Numbered from the stretch's first letter, positions 34,451 through 45,146 are shown. The stretch: DNA of 64,000 bases from Gilvibacter sediminis (GCF_028561565.1 NZ_JAQQTE010000004.1:575017-639016); one strand, 5' to 3'. The notes: a model not told the origin generated them from the letters alone. A program made the numbers and translations.

Positions 34451-35560
34451 CTAATTGGATTTAATAATCGTGGAGAGTTTTTGCTTTTTCCCGTCCTTGA
34501 AAGCTACAATATAACAAGAGGCATAGCCCTTCTCTTGGGCAAAGGTTTTCATGAGCAGGATCTTGTTGTAATCTGAGGTCTCTCCGTAGTAATATTTATA
34601 CAAATTGCCTTCTTTACTACGACTCAATTCGCGTAATCCTTTAAAATTATAAGGCTGTAGCTCGAGTTCTTTGCTGCTTGCCGCTAGCTGTACCTTAAAG
34701 GTCACTCCTTCGTAGATGTTTTCCTCTGTGGTTGCGATAGCGGTCTCGATCTCTTTTTCTGTAATCTCCGGATCTTGGCTACCCTCGGTGGCGAGTAGTA
34801 TACTTTTCTTGTACGATAGAATAGCATCGCTGATGGATTTGGCCATCTCTGTCTTTCCTTTATTGGAGTTCAGGTAAGCTCCCTCTTTCTTATTGGTAAT
34901 GAAGCCCGTTTCTATCAGCACACTGGGCATATAACTCTGATGCAATACAATGAATCCGGCCTGCTTTACGCTGCGATCTTTACGCCCAAGCTGATTAACA
35001 AAATTGTTCTGTACCAAACTCGCCAGCATAATGCTTTGATCCAAATACTCTTCCTGCATCAAGGTCAAACCAATGAATGATTCCGGAGAGTTGGGGTCAT
35101 AACCTGCGTAATTTTCCTCGTAGTTGTCCTCCAAAAAGATCACTTCATTCTCCTTTTTGGCAACTTCTAGGTTCTGTTTGTTGGCATGTAGCCCGAGCAC
35201 ATAGGTCTCTGCGCCGTAAGCACTTGAATTATGCGCATTACAGTGGATGGATACAAAAAGGTCGGCATCGGCTCGGTTAGCAATGGCACCGCGCTCATAG
35301 AGATTCACAAATACATCCGTGTCTCGGGTATAGATCACTTTAATGCCCGGTTGCTTCTCTAACAAAGCTCCAACCTTCAAAGTAATGTCTAAGGCAATCT
35401 CACTTTCCTTGATACCGTTGTGGTATTTCCCGCTGTCTTTCCCACCGTGACCGGCATCTAAGACCACGACGAATTCATTTACCCAAACTGGATTCTCAAA
35501 GGATTGAAGGGCTAAACCGCTCGTAAGGAGTATCGCAAATGTTAAAAGTATTCTACGCAA
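34451..35560 (-). CDS. N-acetylmuramoyl-L-alanine amidase (Amidase_3)
   Basis: A 369-residue exported zinc amidase that cuts the bond between muramic acid and the stem peptide of peptidoglycan. After a signal peptide (1-20) the domain has VVLDAGHGGKDSGKYHNG with the first zinc histidine, E in KESEIALDIT, SIHCNAHN with the second zinc histidine and a catalytic glutamate in PSVLIETGFITNKKEG. A C-terminal extension (about 285-369) resembles a SPOR-like peptidoglycan-binding region. The initiator is TTG at 35560. It is divergent from lptD. Confidence 0.9.
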   Translation of the reverse strand: MRRILLTFAILLTSGLALQSFENPVWVNEFVVVLDAGHGGKDSGKYHNGIKESEIALDITLKVGALLEKQPGIKVIYTRDTDVFVNLYERGAIANRADADLFVSIHCNAHNSSAYGAETYVLGLHANKQNLEVAKKENEVIFLEDNYEENYAGYDPNSPESFIGLTLMQEEYLDQSIMLASLVQNNFVNQLGRKDRSVKQAGFIVLHQSYMPSVLIETGFITNKKEGAYLNSNKGKTEMAKSISDAILSYKKSILLATEGSQDPEITEKEIETAIATTEENIYEGVTFKVQLAASSKELELQPYNFKGLRELSRSKEGNLYKYYYGETSDYNKILLMKTFAQEKGYASCYIVAFKDGKKQKLSTIIKSN

Positions 35561-35702
35561 ATCGTTAATCTTTCTGTTAATAACGCAGCTTTAAGCGCAA
35601 AGTTGCGTCTGATTTTTATAGGTTGGACGCTGCTAATCAACCACCACGCACTTATGGGTTTGAATTTAGGGCATTTTTAAAAGGCTGCCTAAAAAATTAA
35701 TG

Positions 35703-35710
35703 TAATTTTG
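35703..35710 (+). promoter_or_regulatory. TAATTTTG -7-like box overlapping the lptD start region
   Basis: TAATTTTG fits the -7 consensus and overlaps the first in-frame TTG (35708) of lptD. If it is the real promoter, translation must begin at the next in-frame TTG, 35723. Confidence 0.35.
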
Positions 35711-38491
35711 AGACGTCAAAAATTGAGCCACTTTTTAATAAATAATACTGCATTGCCCGGTATCACGAAACGTCTGCTTTTTGTGATCGGCTTGTTGTTG
35801 GTGACCCTCGCTCCAACAGATGCTTTGGCTCAAGACCTACCCGATTCCACTTCCGTTGTTATTCCAAGAGCCCGCAGAGACTCCACCCGAGTGGCTATGG
35901 ACAGCTTGTTTACCCAGCCTGTCAATATCGCTCAAAGAGACAGCATTACCGGAGACAGTTTAGTTCCAGAACAAGAAGTGATCACCGATGTGGTGGATTA
36001 TTTTGGGAAGGATTACGTTTTTATCAACCGCAGGGAAAACAAAGTATACCTCTACAATGAAGCTTTTGTGACCTATCAGGACATGAAGATCGAGGCCGGT
36101 ATCATCGTCTTGGATTACAACAAAAACGAGGTGACCGCCAAAGGGATCGTTGATACCGCTGGCACTTACACGCAAATGCCTGTTTTTACTCAAGGCCAAA
36201 GCGAGGTAGAACCGGATTCCATCATCTTTAATTTTGACACCCAAAAAGCGCTTATATACAATTCAAGAACGGTTCAAAATGGATTCCGAGTGCGTGGAGA
36301 AGTCGCCAAAAAGGTGAATGATTCTGTGGTCTATATGAGCAATGTGCGTTTCACGACCTCAGAGAACGTTGACGACCCGGAATATTACTTTTACGCGCGG
36401 AAGGTGAAGTTTGTGCCCAAAAAGAAGATCGTTACGGGCTTGACCAATATGTATATCGCAGACGTGCCGACGCCTATTGGCTTGCCTTTTGCTTTCTTTC
36501 CGCTGACTGAGGATAGAAAGTCTGGTTTTATTTTACCGCTTATTGGAGAAGATAACGACCGTGGTTTTTTCTTTCAGAACTTCGGATACTACATCCCTAT
36601 TGCCGATTATGCCGATCTCACCGTAATGGGAGATTATTTTACCAACGGTAGTTATGGAGTCAAAGTAGAAAGTGCTTATCGGGTTCGCTACAAATTCAAC
36701 GGTAATTTGAGTTTCCGCTTTGAGAACAACCTGACCAGTGAACGTGGATTCCCCGATTTTGCGCAGCAAACCATTTACAACTTGCGATGGAACCACTCTC
36801 AGGATACCAAGGCCAACCCGAATTCACGATTCTCTGCCTCGGTAAACTTAGGTAGTTCGCAGTTTTACCGTCAATCGGTTAACCAAAATAACACGGCTAA
36901 CTTTTTGAACAACAACCTGTCCTCATCAGTCTCATACACCAAGGTATTTCAAGGAGATCCTCAGATCAACCTTGCGCTAACGGCATCGCATCAACAGAAT
37001 GCTCAGACCGAACAGATTACCATGACCCTGCCCACATTCACAGGGAGCGTTTCAAGGGTCTTTCCTTTTGCGCCTAAATCGGGAAGTAAAAAGGGTATCA
37101 TTCAAAACATCAACCTGCAATATGATGTGCAGGCCATCAATCAGTACAATACCACAGACAGTCTATTTTTTAGACCAGAAATGTTTAGAGACGCGCGTTT
37201 GGGTGCGCGACATACCATTCCCATCACCACGAACTTTAAGTTGTTTAATTACATCAGTGCTTCTGTAAACGCCAACTATCAAGAGGTTTGGGTGTTCAAA
37301 ACCTTTGAGCAGAGTTTTGATCCAGAGCTCAATGAAGGCGCAGGTGGAGTTGCCATAGATACCGTTCGCGGTTTTGACTCCTACAGGACCTACAACTTCT
37401 CAGCAAGTTTAGGAACAACCATTTACGGTAATTTCCCCATGGGGCTTAAAAAGGACTCCACAACACGGAAGATTCAAGCCATTAGGCATGTTTTAAGGCC
37501 TTCTGTTAGTTACAGTAACACCCCGAGTTTTGACCAGTTCTATGATGAATACACGGCTCAAGTCGCAGGAACTCCAGACCGGGAAGAGGTCATACAGTAT
37601 TCTCGTTTTGAAAATACCTTATACGGAGCTCCAAGCAACTTTGCTTCCAGCAATATTGGTCTGAGCATTAGTAATACCATTGAGGCCAAAGTGCGGGATA
37701 AAGACTCCACGGCCACGGAGCCCAAAAAGATCATGCTGCTCAACAACCTCTCGTTCAGCACTAACTACAATTTGTTAGCGGACTCCTTGAATTTGGCACC
37801 TATAAGTTTTAGAGGAAGTTTACCGGTACTGCCCAAATTAGACCTCAACTTTGGTGGAAGTTTGGACCCTTATGCGCTGAATAATAATAACCAGCGGATT
37901 GATATGCTCAACATTAATAATGGCGGGAGTTTATTTAGACTCACCGACTTTAATATGAGCATGAACTACGCCTTTAACAGCAAGGACTTTTTGACGGGTG
38001 GTGCTACGGATGAAGATCGATTGGACAATGAAACCTTTAGAAACGGTGGACGCCCAGACGACCTTTTTGGTAACTCCAACGAGTTTGGCAATAATGCGCG
38101 GAACCGCAATCAGAATCAAGACCAAGAAGACCCGACAGAATTTAAACGCTATCGCTACAATTTCCCCTGGGATCTGCGATTGGCTTATACCATTACCTAT
38201 TCCAACAGGCAACGGGAGAACACCATTTCTTCTCACTCGCTCATGTTTAGTGGAAATGTAGAATTATCGCCCCGGTGGTCCGTAGGAGCTTCTTCTGGAT
38301 ATGACTTTACCAACAAAGGCTTTACTTTTACGCAATTCCGCTTTAATCGAGACTTAGAGAGTTGGAACATGAACTTTACCTGGGTACCTTTCAGCAACAG
38401 AAGTTCCTGGTATTTCTACATTGGAATTACTGCGGATGTGCTTAGCGACATTAAATACGATAAACAACGCCGACCCGATCAGCGTTTATAA
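35708..38491 (+). CDS. lptD: LptD-like LPS assembly outer-membrane protein
   Basis: A 927-residue protein with signal peptide (to ALAQD, about 42), an LptA/OstA-like periplasmic domain (about 90-240, with YLYNEAFVTYQDMKIEAGII and EVTAKGIVDTAGTY) and a large barrel (about 250-920). The segment VPTPIGLPFAFFPLTEDRKSGF is typical of Bacteroidota LptD. It inserts lipopolysaccharide into the outer leaflet. No ATG precedes the signal peptide; the frame opens with TTG at 35708 and has another at 35723. RidA follows 11 bases downstream. Confidence 0.87.
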   Translation: MRRQKLSHFLINNTALPGITKRLLFVIGLLLVTLAPTDALAQDLPDSTSVVIPRARRDSTRVAMDSLFTQPVNIAQRDSITGDSLVPEQEVITDVVDYFGKDYVFINRRENKVYLYNEAFVTYQDMKIEAGIIVLDYNKNEVTAKGIVDTAGTYTQMPVFTQGQSEVEPDSIIFNFDTQKALIYNSRTVQNGFRVRGEVAKKVNDSVVYMSNVRFTTSENVDDPEYYFYARKVKFVPKKKIVTGLTNMYIADVPTPIGLPFAFFPLTEDRKSGFILPLIGEDNDRGFFFQNFGYYIPIADYADLTVMGDYFTNGSYGVKVESAYRVRYKFNGNLSFRFENNLTSERGFPDFAQQTIYNLRWNHSQDTKANPNSRFSASVNLGSSQFYRQSVNQNNTANFLNNNLSSSVSYTKVFQGDPQINLALTASHQQNAQTEQITMTLPTFTGSVSRVFPFAPKSGSKKGIIQNINLQYDVQAINQYNTTDSLFFRPEMFRDARLGARHTIPITTNFKLFNYISASVNANYQEVWVFKTFEQSFDPELNEGAGGVAIDTVRGFDSYRTYNFSASLGTTIYGNFPMGLKKDSTTRKIQAIRHVLRPSVSYSNTPSFDQFYDEYTAQVAGTPDREEVIQYSRFENTLYGAPSNFASSNIGLSISNTIEAKVRDKDSTATEPKKIMLLNNLSFSTNYNLLADSLNLAPISFRGSLPVLPKLDLNFGGSLDPYALNNNNQRIDMLNINNGGSLFRLTDFNMSMNYAFNSKDFLTGGATDEDRLDNETFRNGGRPDDLFGNSNEFGNNARNRNQNQDQEDPTEFKRYRYNFPWDLRLAYTITYSNRQRENTISSHSLMFSGNVELSPRWSVGASSGYDFTNKGFTFTQFRFNRDLESWNMNFTWVPFSNRSSWYFYIGITADVLSDIKYDKQRRPDQRL

Positions 38492-38502
38492 AACCCAACA
38501 CT

Positions 38503-38886
38503 ATGGCTAAAAAAATCATCAATACTGCAAATGCTCCCGCTCCCATTGGACCTTATTCACAAGCAGTGATGTACGGAGATCTTCTGTATACCAGCGGTCA
38601 GATTGCGATCAATCCAGCCACTGGTGAAATGGTCATGGACACTATTGAGAAGGAGACCCGCCAAGTCATGGAAAACCTCAAGGCTGTGCTTTCTGCGGCT
38701 GATATGGGCTTTGAAAACGTGATCAAAACCACCATTTTCTTAAACGATATGCAGCAATTCGCTGCGGTAAATGCGGTTTATGGCGAGTATTTTGATGAAC
38801 AGAACGCACCGGCGCGTGAAACGGTACAAGTGGCCAACTTACCTAAGTACGTCAACGTGGAGATCGGAATGATTGCTGGGCGCTAG
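38503..38886 (+). CDS. ridA: RidA family enamine/imine deaminase
   Basis: A 127-residue RidA (YjgF/UK114) protein that hydrolyses reactive 2-aminoacrylate-type enamines released by PLP enzymes. It shows NAPAPIGPYSQAVMYGDLLYTSGQIA in two adjacent blocks, the catalytic arginine region in APARETVQVANLPK (Arg near 105) and the terminal VEIGMIA. The length is exactly typical. Its TAG stop overlaps the TAG stop of convergent tamB within CTAG at 38883-38886. Confidence 0.94.
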   Translation: MAKKIINTANAPAPIGPYSQAVMYGDLLYTSGQIAINPATGEMVMDTIEKETRQVMENLKAVLSAADMGFENVIKTTIFLNDMQQFAAVNAVYGEYFDEQNAPARETVQVANLPKYVNVEIGMIAGR

Positions 38887-41800
38887 TTGTTATTCTTTTT
38901 AGCACCGAAGTTTACAGGACCTAGATCTGGGTCGGAATCATCTGGAACTATGTTAAGCGGAGCGTCCTGATCTAGGGCAATGTCTTTATTGAAGATCTTT
39001 TTAACCAATTCTCTAAAGGTGTCAAAGTCTACCGTATAGGAGATTCCCGCACCTTGTTCAAAGTTGAGCTGCTCTCCAATGAATTGAATCTGTGCTTGAC
39101 GGTTAAAGAAGTTCATCCGCAGCGAACCGTCCTCATTGATAAGCCATTGGATCTCCACATCCCCTGCAACTTGAGTATCGTTCACGCCACCCACAGGAAT
39201 ACCTACTTCTCCGTTAATGATGATTCGGTCTGTGATATTTGCAGAAATAGACGTTCTAAATCGGTCTCCAGTATCTAAGTCAGGACGGCGGTCCCCAACG
39301 TCATAGGCAACAGAAATATTGAGCTTGGAGTCTTTGTCATTCAAGAGATCGTTCAATACAGAGCCCACAGCTTGAGATACCACGCTGCCCACTGGATTGT
39401 CAAAACCTCCAGCGGTATCTTGGAATTGATCAATGGCCAAAAGGAAGATCGCCTGTTGTTCACGTTGCTCTTTAGAGCGAAGCTTATCGGCCAGCTCATC
39501 CGCCACTACATTGTTAGCACGCGGAAATTCTACAAAGAAATCCAGTTCTGGCTTTAATATCTCACCACTCAAGGCAACAACCGCATCTACATTGATCTTT
39601 CTGTTGGCTCCTGGGTTGTCTAGCAATACCGATGGATTTGCTGTTGTTTTATACCGTGCTTTGATGTTGAGATTGGCCCGAGTTGGATCTCCGTTCCAGG
39701 AAATAAGGCCGTCATCATCCACGTCAATCGTCTTGGAAATGATGTTCTGGTATTTGAAATCGTACTTCCCTTCTATCACCCGGAATTCTCCCCACATGTT
39801 GAACTTCCCTAAAGTGTTGAGCTCAACCAAGATCAATCCCGCTCCACGTCCTCGAAGCGTGGAACCGCTTTTTTGGTCAATAACCACCTCTACTAAGGCA
39901 TTTGAGTTTATATCCAGGTCAAAATTCATTGCCAAACCAGTGATTTTTTCTTGCTCAATGATCTCTCCCCTTAAGCGGGCAGCTTTCTCTTCTGGTGACA
40001 AAAAGCGGATATAGCCTTCTTCACCTAAGGCTTCCACATCACTCAGTGGAATATTGAAAACAGTATTGGGCTCCGTAGTGGCCAAAACGTCTATAGTCAG
40101 CGCATCTGTTGGCCCGTAGATATCTGTTTCTCCACTTACAAAGGCGGTACCGTAATACAAGGCATCTTCCTCAAAAGGTGTGTCTAAAACAAGCAGATTA
40201 TCTGTAATCACTTTCAAATTCAGGTTCCAGGTCTGAAAGTTTTGATGCGACACGTAGCCGGACAGTATTCCTCCAGAATTGTATTTGCTGTCTTTAAAGG
40301 GGATGTTCCCCAAATTCCATCGGCTTCCACTAATGAAGAGTTCTGAAGCATCTGCAAAGGCGTAATCAACATTTAGAACAGGAATTGCCAGACCACTGGC
40401 GTCCAAGGTGATCTTACCATTCACATCGGGTTTTTTATAACTTCCGCTGACTTGAGCGTAACCGCTGGCAAACCCACGTATGTCTGTGATCACGTCGGTC
40501 CCGAAGGGTGTTAACGCACTGAGATTCAATCGGTCTAAATTCACATCCAGATCGATCTGTGGCTCTCTCGGTCTCAGATCTATGCTACCTACGGCCGATA
40601 TGGCTTTGACATTACCGCTGGTTAAGGTGCAATTGACATCGTATTGCGAGAGGTCTTGATTTCCGGTAACCTTAAGCAATAGATCCCCGTAATAGACCTC
40701 ATTGATGTTCACATCGGAGATCTTTACGTTAGAATCTGGGTAATAGGCGCCATCCCGTTGTAAAAAGTTTAAACGACCGTTCACAATACCGTGAAGGTCC
40801 AAATTCTCAACAAGTGGAGTGATGTTTCCAATGTCTACATCGGTAAAATTGAGCTTAAAGTCCTTGTAGTCACTACCGCGCAAGAAACCGGCCATCTCAA
40901 TGTATTCATTGTCGTGATTCATCACCAAGGAATCGATGCTCACATCTCTAAAGTTGTTGTCAAAGACGATCTTATTGCGTCTGTTGTTGTTTCTGTTGAT
41001 ATACCACACATTTTCTTTGAACTCCACCGTAGAGCGCTTAATACCCACCACCGACTTGCCGTCTGGATTGATAGTATGATATAAAGAAAGGTTGTATTTG
41101 TCTTTATTGTCAAAGCCTCCGGTAAATTCAGAACGAATGAACAGGGTGTCCTTTAGGGTGAAGTTGATCAACTCTACGTCTTTGAGATCGTAAAAGCCCA
41201 TGTCTAGGGAATCCACTTGAATGTAGGTGTTAAAGAGCGGATTGTCATTGTCTACACGCAGATTGACCTTTCCGAGATAATTACCATAAACGCCGATCTC
41301 CGGCGAAATGAAATTGAGCTTGAACTCAGACTCATCAGAAGAAACCGAACCCGATACTTTAGAATTCTCGCCCAATTTGATCTCGGGTACAAATACATCC
41401 ACAATTTTACTGAATACTTCAAACTCGTAATCCAGGTATTGATTGGTAGTCACCTCTATGGGTTGATAGTTTGCGTAAATACTACCCACACCGTTGCGGA
41501 AGAGATACGGCAGGTCCATGATCTTGAATTGCCCGATCAAACGACCGTCAATGACATCTGGAGAGATCACTTTGATCTCGCGCTCCTCGCCTACATTACC
41601 TGCTTGGACGATCAGATCATCAAAATAGTAGTAGTCCTCTAGGTTTTGATAAATGGTTTCCTTGAACTCAATCATCCCCACAGCATCATCTACATTAGTT
41701 CCTGTCATATCCATAAGGATCTCTCCGGAGAAAATACTGATGGAATCGCGCTTGATCAAATTGAGCTTGTTGAGATCTGCGAATTCCACATCCGCAGTAA

Positions 41801-43325
41801 AATCATAACGATTAATGGCAGCAGAAACATCGATCAAACCTTCAAAATCCATTTGGAGGTTGGGGTCATTGACCGTAAAGGCTCCGTTGAATTCAGGCTT
41901 TTGAAGTGTTCCACTTACAGAGACCCCTCGATAGGGGTAATCCATGACCTCCAAAACATTAAGGCGGCCGTTAATGCTTGATTTCACCGTCTCTACATTA
42001 AATCCTTGACCGTCAAAATTCAAGGAACCGTCTAGAATTCCAATACTTGAGGTACCCACAAAAGTGCCCAGATTGAATTGATCCATCCGCAGAAAACCTT
42101 TGTAAGTAGCGTTCTCAATCTCATTGATGCGCCCCATTTTAAAAACGGTCTGCAGATCCCCAAGGCCTGTGGCAATATATACGTCAGATTCTAAAGTGGT
42201 ACCCGTAACGGTAGAACTACCGTTCACATCAAAGACCCCTAAACTCAACAGTTCTTGCGGCAAGTCTGCGAAGGTATTGGGCAATAAGCGTCTCAGATCG
42301 GAATAGCTGGTAGAAATTCGATGGTTCTTGGAATCTATGCTAAAACCTTTTTCTGAGCTGAGCAGGTTCACTCCGTGATAGCGGCCTCTGAGTCGTGTAG
42401 ATCGAAAACGCGTATTGTCAGAATTAAAAACAAAATCGTTAAGTACTCCTTCAAATTCTCCAGAAACAAGGAGTGTTTCATCAGCTCCAAACTCGTTGTA
42501 AAAAGCGCGCAAGTCATTAGTACCAATTTCTGAAGGCTCAAAGTCTGCCGTGATCTTCACTTTGTTGATGAAATCCCCCAGCTTGTCTGGATAATCCAAC
42601 ATTACTGAAGCCGAGATATTGGAATAACCCGTTTGTAAAAGCAGGTCTTTGATCTCCATATGAGCAGGTCCATAGGTATAATGGCCACTCATATGATTCA
42701 CACAAACTCCGTTGCGTTCGTTGAAGTAAATATGCCGAACCCAAAGACTCACGACATCGTCGTTGATCTCAAAGTCTTCAGCATTAAGTATGAAATCCCG
42801 AAAGTCAAACATCAAGACCAACTCCTGATTCTCATCGCGAATGCGAATGTGTGTCTCTTCCATGTTCACCTCAGTGGCTTTAAGCACAAAAGGTTCTCCA
42901 CTGGGCGGATTGTCACTTTCAAATTTCTCAATGAAGAGGGTTAAGTTATCATCCTCTTCTCCTTCATAGGTGGTCAAGTGAAAATTTAATCCCGCAAAAT
43001 CAACATGCCCTAAGTCTGGATTGCCATCATACAAGCTCTTGAAGCTCAATATGGAAGCCGATAGCTTTTCGGTGAAGATCAAAGTATCGTCATGGTGGTC
43101 TCTGATCATCAACTCCTTAAGCACCACATCGCCATTCCAGCCAAGCCCTACCCGCTCAATACTGATGTTGGTATTGAAGTCCTCATTGACTGTTTTGGTG
43201 AGCTTTTTAGCTATTGCGGTCTGAACCACCGGCAAGGAGATCAAGATGATTCCGGTCACCAAAAACAACAGCAGGATCAATAAGATCCGCAGGAAACGTT
43301 TTCGGTATTTTTTCAGAGCGCTCAA
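38883..43325 (-). CDS. tamB: TamB-like translocation and assembly module protein
   Basis: A 1480-residue protein with an N-terminal signal anchor (about 11-35, ILLILLLFLVTGIILISLPV), a long periplasmic AsmA/TamB-type repeat of beta strands, and the C-terminal DUF490/TamB domain (about 1100-1450, with LNIKARYKTTANPSVLL and LADKLRSKEQREQQAIFLL). TamB family proteins bridge the envelope for lipid transport and outer-membrane protein assembly. TamA is not adjacent. The initiator is TTG at 43325. Confidence 0.9.
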   Translation of the reverse strand: MSALKKYRKRFLRILLILLLFLVTGIILISLPVVQTAIAKKLTKTVNEDFNTNISIERVGLGWNGDVVLKELMIRDHHDDTLIFTEKLSASILSFKSLYDGNPDLGHVDFAGLNFHLTTYEGEEDDNLTLFIEKFESDNPPSGEPFVLKATEVNMEETHIRIRDENQELVLMFDFRDFILNAEDFEINDDVVSLWVRHIYFNERNGVCVNHMSGHYTYGPAHMEIKDLLLQTGYSNISASVMLDYPDKLGDFINKVKITADFEPSEIGTNDLRAFYNEFGADETLLVSGEFEGVLNDFVFNSDNTRFRSTRLRGRYHGVNLLSSEKGFSIDSKNHRISTSYSDLRRLLPNTFADLPQELLSLGVFDVNGSSTVTGTTLESDVYIATGLGDLQTVFKMGRINEIENATYKGFLRMDQFNLGTFVGTSSIGILDGSLNFDGQGFNVETVKSSINGRLNVLEVMDYPYRGVSVSGTLQKPEFNGAFTVNDPNLQMDFEGLIDVSAAINRYDFTADVEFADLNKLNLIKRDSISIFSGEILMDMTGTNVDDAVGMIEFKETIYQNLEDYYYFDDLIVQAGNVGEEREIKVISPDVIDGRLIGQFKIMDLPYLFRNGVGSIYANYQPIEVTTNQYLDYEFEVFSKIVDVFVPEIKLGENSKVSGSVSSDESEFKLNFISPEIGVYGNYLGKVNLRVDNDNPLFNTYIQVDSLDMGFYDLKDVELINFTLKDTLFIRSEFTGGFDNKDKYNLSLYHTINPDGKSVVGIKRSTVEFKENVWYINRNNNRRNKIVFDNNFRDVSIDSLVMNHDNEYIEMAGFLRGSDYKDFKLNFTDVDIGNITPLVENLDLHGIVNGRLNFLQRDGAYYPDSNVKISDVNINEVYYGDLLLKVTGNQDLSQYDVNCTLTSGNVKAISAVGSIDLRPREPQIDLDVNLDRLNLSALTPFGTDVITDIRGFASGYAQVSGSYKKPDVNGKITLDASGLAIPVLNVDYAFADASELFISGSRWNLGNIPFKDSKYNSGGILSGYVSHQNFQTWNLNLKVITDNLLVLDTPFEEDALYYGTAFVSGETDIYGPTDALTIDVLATTEPNTVFNIPLSDVEALGEEGYIRFLSPEEKAARLRGEIIEQEKITGLAMNFDLDINSNALVEVVIDQKSGSTLRGRGAGLILVELNTLGKFNMWGEFRVIEGKYDFKYQNIISKTIDVDDDGLISWNGDPTRANLNIKARYKTTANPSVLLDNPGANRKINVDAVVALSGEILKPELDFFVEFPRANNVVADELADKLRSKEQREQQAIFLLAIDQFQDTAGGFDNPVGSVVSQAVGSVLNDLLNDKDSKLNISVAYDVGDRRPDLDTGDRFRTSISANITDRIIINGEVGIPVGGVNDTQVAGDVEIQWLINEDGSLRMNFFNRQAQIQFIGEQLNFEQGAGISYTVDFDTFRELVKKIFNKDIALDQDAPLNIVPDDSDPDLGPVNFGAKKNNN

Positions 43326-43330
43326 AGTCG

Positions 43331-43338
43331 TAATTTTG
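43331..43338 (+). promoter_or_regulatory. TAATTTTG -7 box of tsaD
   Basis: A TAnnTTTG match 24 bases before the tsaD ATG at 43363, in the 37-base divergent gap with tamB. Confidence 0.45.
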
Positions 43339-43362
43339 TAATCAATAAACGTACCACGTATT

Positions 43363-44400
43363 ATGGCAAAGCCTACTTATATCTTGGGAATAGAGTCCTC
43401 TTGCGATGACACCAGTGCTGCTGTCATTGCAAACGGGAAAATGCTTTCGAATGTTGTCGCTACACAGAAAATTCACGAGCAGTATGGCGGGGTTGTTCCC
43501 GAGCTTGCCTCGAGAGCGCATCAGCAAAATATAGTTCCGGTGGTACATCAGGCCTTGGTTCAAGCAAATATCGAAAAAAAAGACCTAAGCGCCATAGCTT
43601 TTACCAGCGGACCTGGACTTATGGGATCCTTGCTTGTTGGCACCTCATTTGCCAAGTCTTTAGCTATGGGATTGAACATTCCGCTCATTGATGTGCACCA
43701 CATGCGCGCGCACATTTTAGCACACTTTATTGATGTTGAGGGACAAAAGCCTCCAGAGTTTCCTTTTATCGCCTTAACCATTAGTGGTGGACATACGCAG
43801 TTGGTACTAGTTCACGACTATTTTGATATGGAGCTTTTGGGAGAAACGATAGACGATGCCGTTGGCGAGTGTTTTGATAAGTCTGGAAAGATCTTAGGCC
43901 TGCCATATCCTGGCGGCCCGCTTTTTGATAAATTGGCTCAGCAAGGGAATCCTAAGGCTTTCCCTTTTCCAAAACCTAAAGTCGGACCTTATGAGTTCAG
44001 CTTTAGTGGCCTCAAGACAGCAGTCTTGTATTTTGTGCAGAAGAATACGGCCCAAAACCCGAATTTCATTGAGGAGAACATTAAAGATATCTGCGCCAGT
44101 GTGCAGTTTACCATTGTGGATTATATCATGGATAAACTCAAGAATGCAGTGCGTGATACGGGTGTGAATCGAGTCGCTATAGGCGGAGGAGTTTCTGCCA
44201 ACAGCAGTATTCGTCAAGCTATGGTAGACGCCAAAACCGAGTTAGGTTGGGACACCTTTATCCCTCCGTTTCAGTTTTGTACAGACAATGCGGGGATGAT
44301 TGCCATGGTAGGTCAACTCAAATACGAGCGCGAGAACTTTGCGGGTTACGAGTTGCACGCCAAAGCGCGCATGCCTTTTACGCGTCCTGCAGAGATCTAA
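43363..44400 (+). CDS. tsaD: tRNA N6-adenosine threonylcarbamoyltransferase TsaD
   Basis: TsaD transfers the threonylcarbamoyl group to A37 of tRNAs that read ANN codons, working with TsaB and TsaE. The 345-residue chain has the ASKHA start ILGIESSCDDTSAAVI (about 6-21), the metal-binding HHMRAHILAH (about 112-121), SGGHTQLVLV and AIGGGVSANSSIR near 270. Length and motifs are normal. It lies 21 bases upstream of rsmE. Confidence 0.97.
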   Translation: MAKPTYILGIESSCDDTSAAVIANGKMLSNVVATQKIHEQYGGVVPELASRAHQQNIVPVVHQALVQANIEKKDLSAIAFTSGPGLMGSLLVGTSFAKSLAMGLNIPLIDVHHMRAHILAHFIDVEGQKPPEFPFIALTISGGHTQLVLVHDYFDMELLGETIDDAVGECFDKSGKILGLPYPGGPLFDKLAQQGNPKAFPFPKPKVGPYEFSFSGLKTAVLYFVQKNTAQNPNFIEENIKDICASVQFTIVDYIMDKLKNAVRDTGVNRVAIGGGVSANSSIRQAMVDAKTELGWDTFIPPFQFCTDNAGMIAMVGQLKYERENFAGYELHAKARMPFTRPAEI

Positions 44401-44421
44401 GTCTTTTTATACCTTTACTAC

Positions 44422-45141
44422 ATGCAATTGTTCTTCCAGCCCGATCTTGACTCCAACAGTACCAGTGTTGGATTTGATAAAGACGAAAGTCGTCATATAA
44501 CGCGCGTTTTAAGGAAATCCACTGGCGATGTGATTCACATCACCAACGGTAAAGGTTTGCTTTTTACAGGCGAATTGGGCGTGGTGGAACCCAAGCATTG
44601 TGAAGCCTATATCACCAAGGTAGAAAAGCTGCCTGCCCTTCCCTACCGTTTGCATATGGCGGTTGCTCCGACCAAATCTAACGACCGATTTGAATGGTTC
44701 TTAGAAAAAGCTACGGAGCTAGGAATAAGTACGATTACTCCGCTGCTTTGTGATCACAGCGAACGCAAGCAGATCAACTGGGAGCGCTACAACAAGATCG
44801 TGGTGAGTGCCATGAAACAATCGCTACAAACCTTTTTGCCAGAACTCAATGAGCTGACTGCTTTTAAAGACTTTATCAGCAAACAGGCGAATCTTAAAGC
44901 GGTAAAGGCCATTGCTCATTGTGAAGATGGCGCCAAAGAGCCTTTAAAAGACCTTGTTAGCAAAGAGCAACAGCAAATTGATGTTTTGATATTAATTGGT
45001 CCTGAAGGCGACTTTAGCCCAGAAGAGATCGCCTTTGCTGCCGAGGCCGGTTTTGTTCCGGTATCTTTAGGAACACAGCGCTTACGCACAGAGACCGCTG
45101 CAATTGCAGCCTGTCACACCCTAGCCTTATTGCGCGGATAA
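44422..45141 (+). CDS. rsmE: 16S rRNA (uracil1498-N3)-methyltransferase RsmE
   Basis: A 239-residue SPOUT methyltransferase. The N-terminal PUA-like part has DKDESRHITRVLRKSTGD (about 19-36); the SPOUT knot has FEWFLEKATELGISTITPL, then LILIGPEGDFSPEEI and SLGTQRLRTETAAIAAC with the SAM-binding deep knot. It methylates U1498 in 16S rRNA. It is the second gene of a probable tsaD-rsmE unit. Confidence 0.95.
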   Translation: MQLFFQPDLDSNSTSVGFDKDESRHITRVLRKSTGDVIHITNGKGLLFTGELGVVEPKHCEAYITKVEKLPALPYRLHMAVAPTKSNDRFEWFLEKATELGISTITPLLCDHSERKQINWERYNKIVVSAMKQSLQTFLPELNELTAFKDFISKQANLKAVKAIAHCEDGAKEPLKDLVSKEQQQIDVLILIGPEGDFSPEEIAFAAEAGFVPVSLGTQRLRTETAAIAACHTLALLRG

Positions 45142-45146
45142 AAATT

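Noticed and set aside
39433-40014. A 193-residue plus-strand frame inside tamB
   Set aside because: It is an antisense shadow of the TamB coding sequence and has no recognisable domain or start signal.
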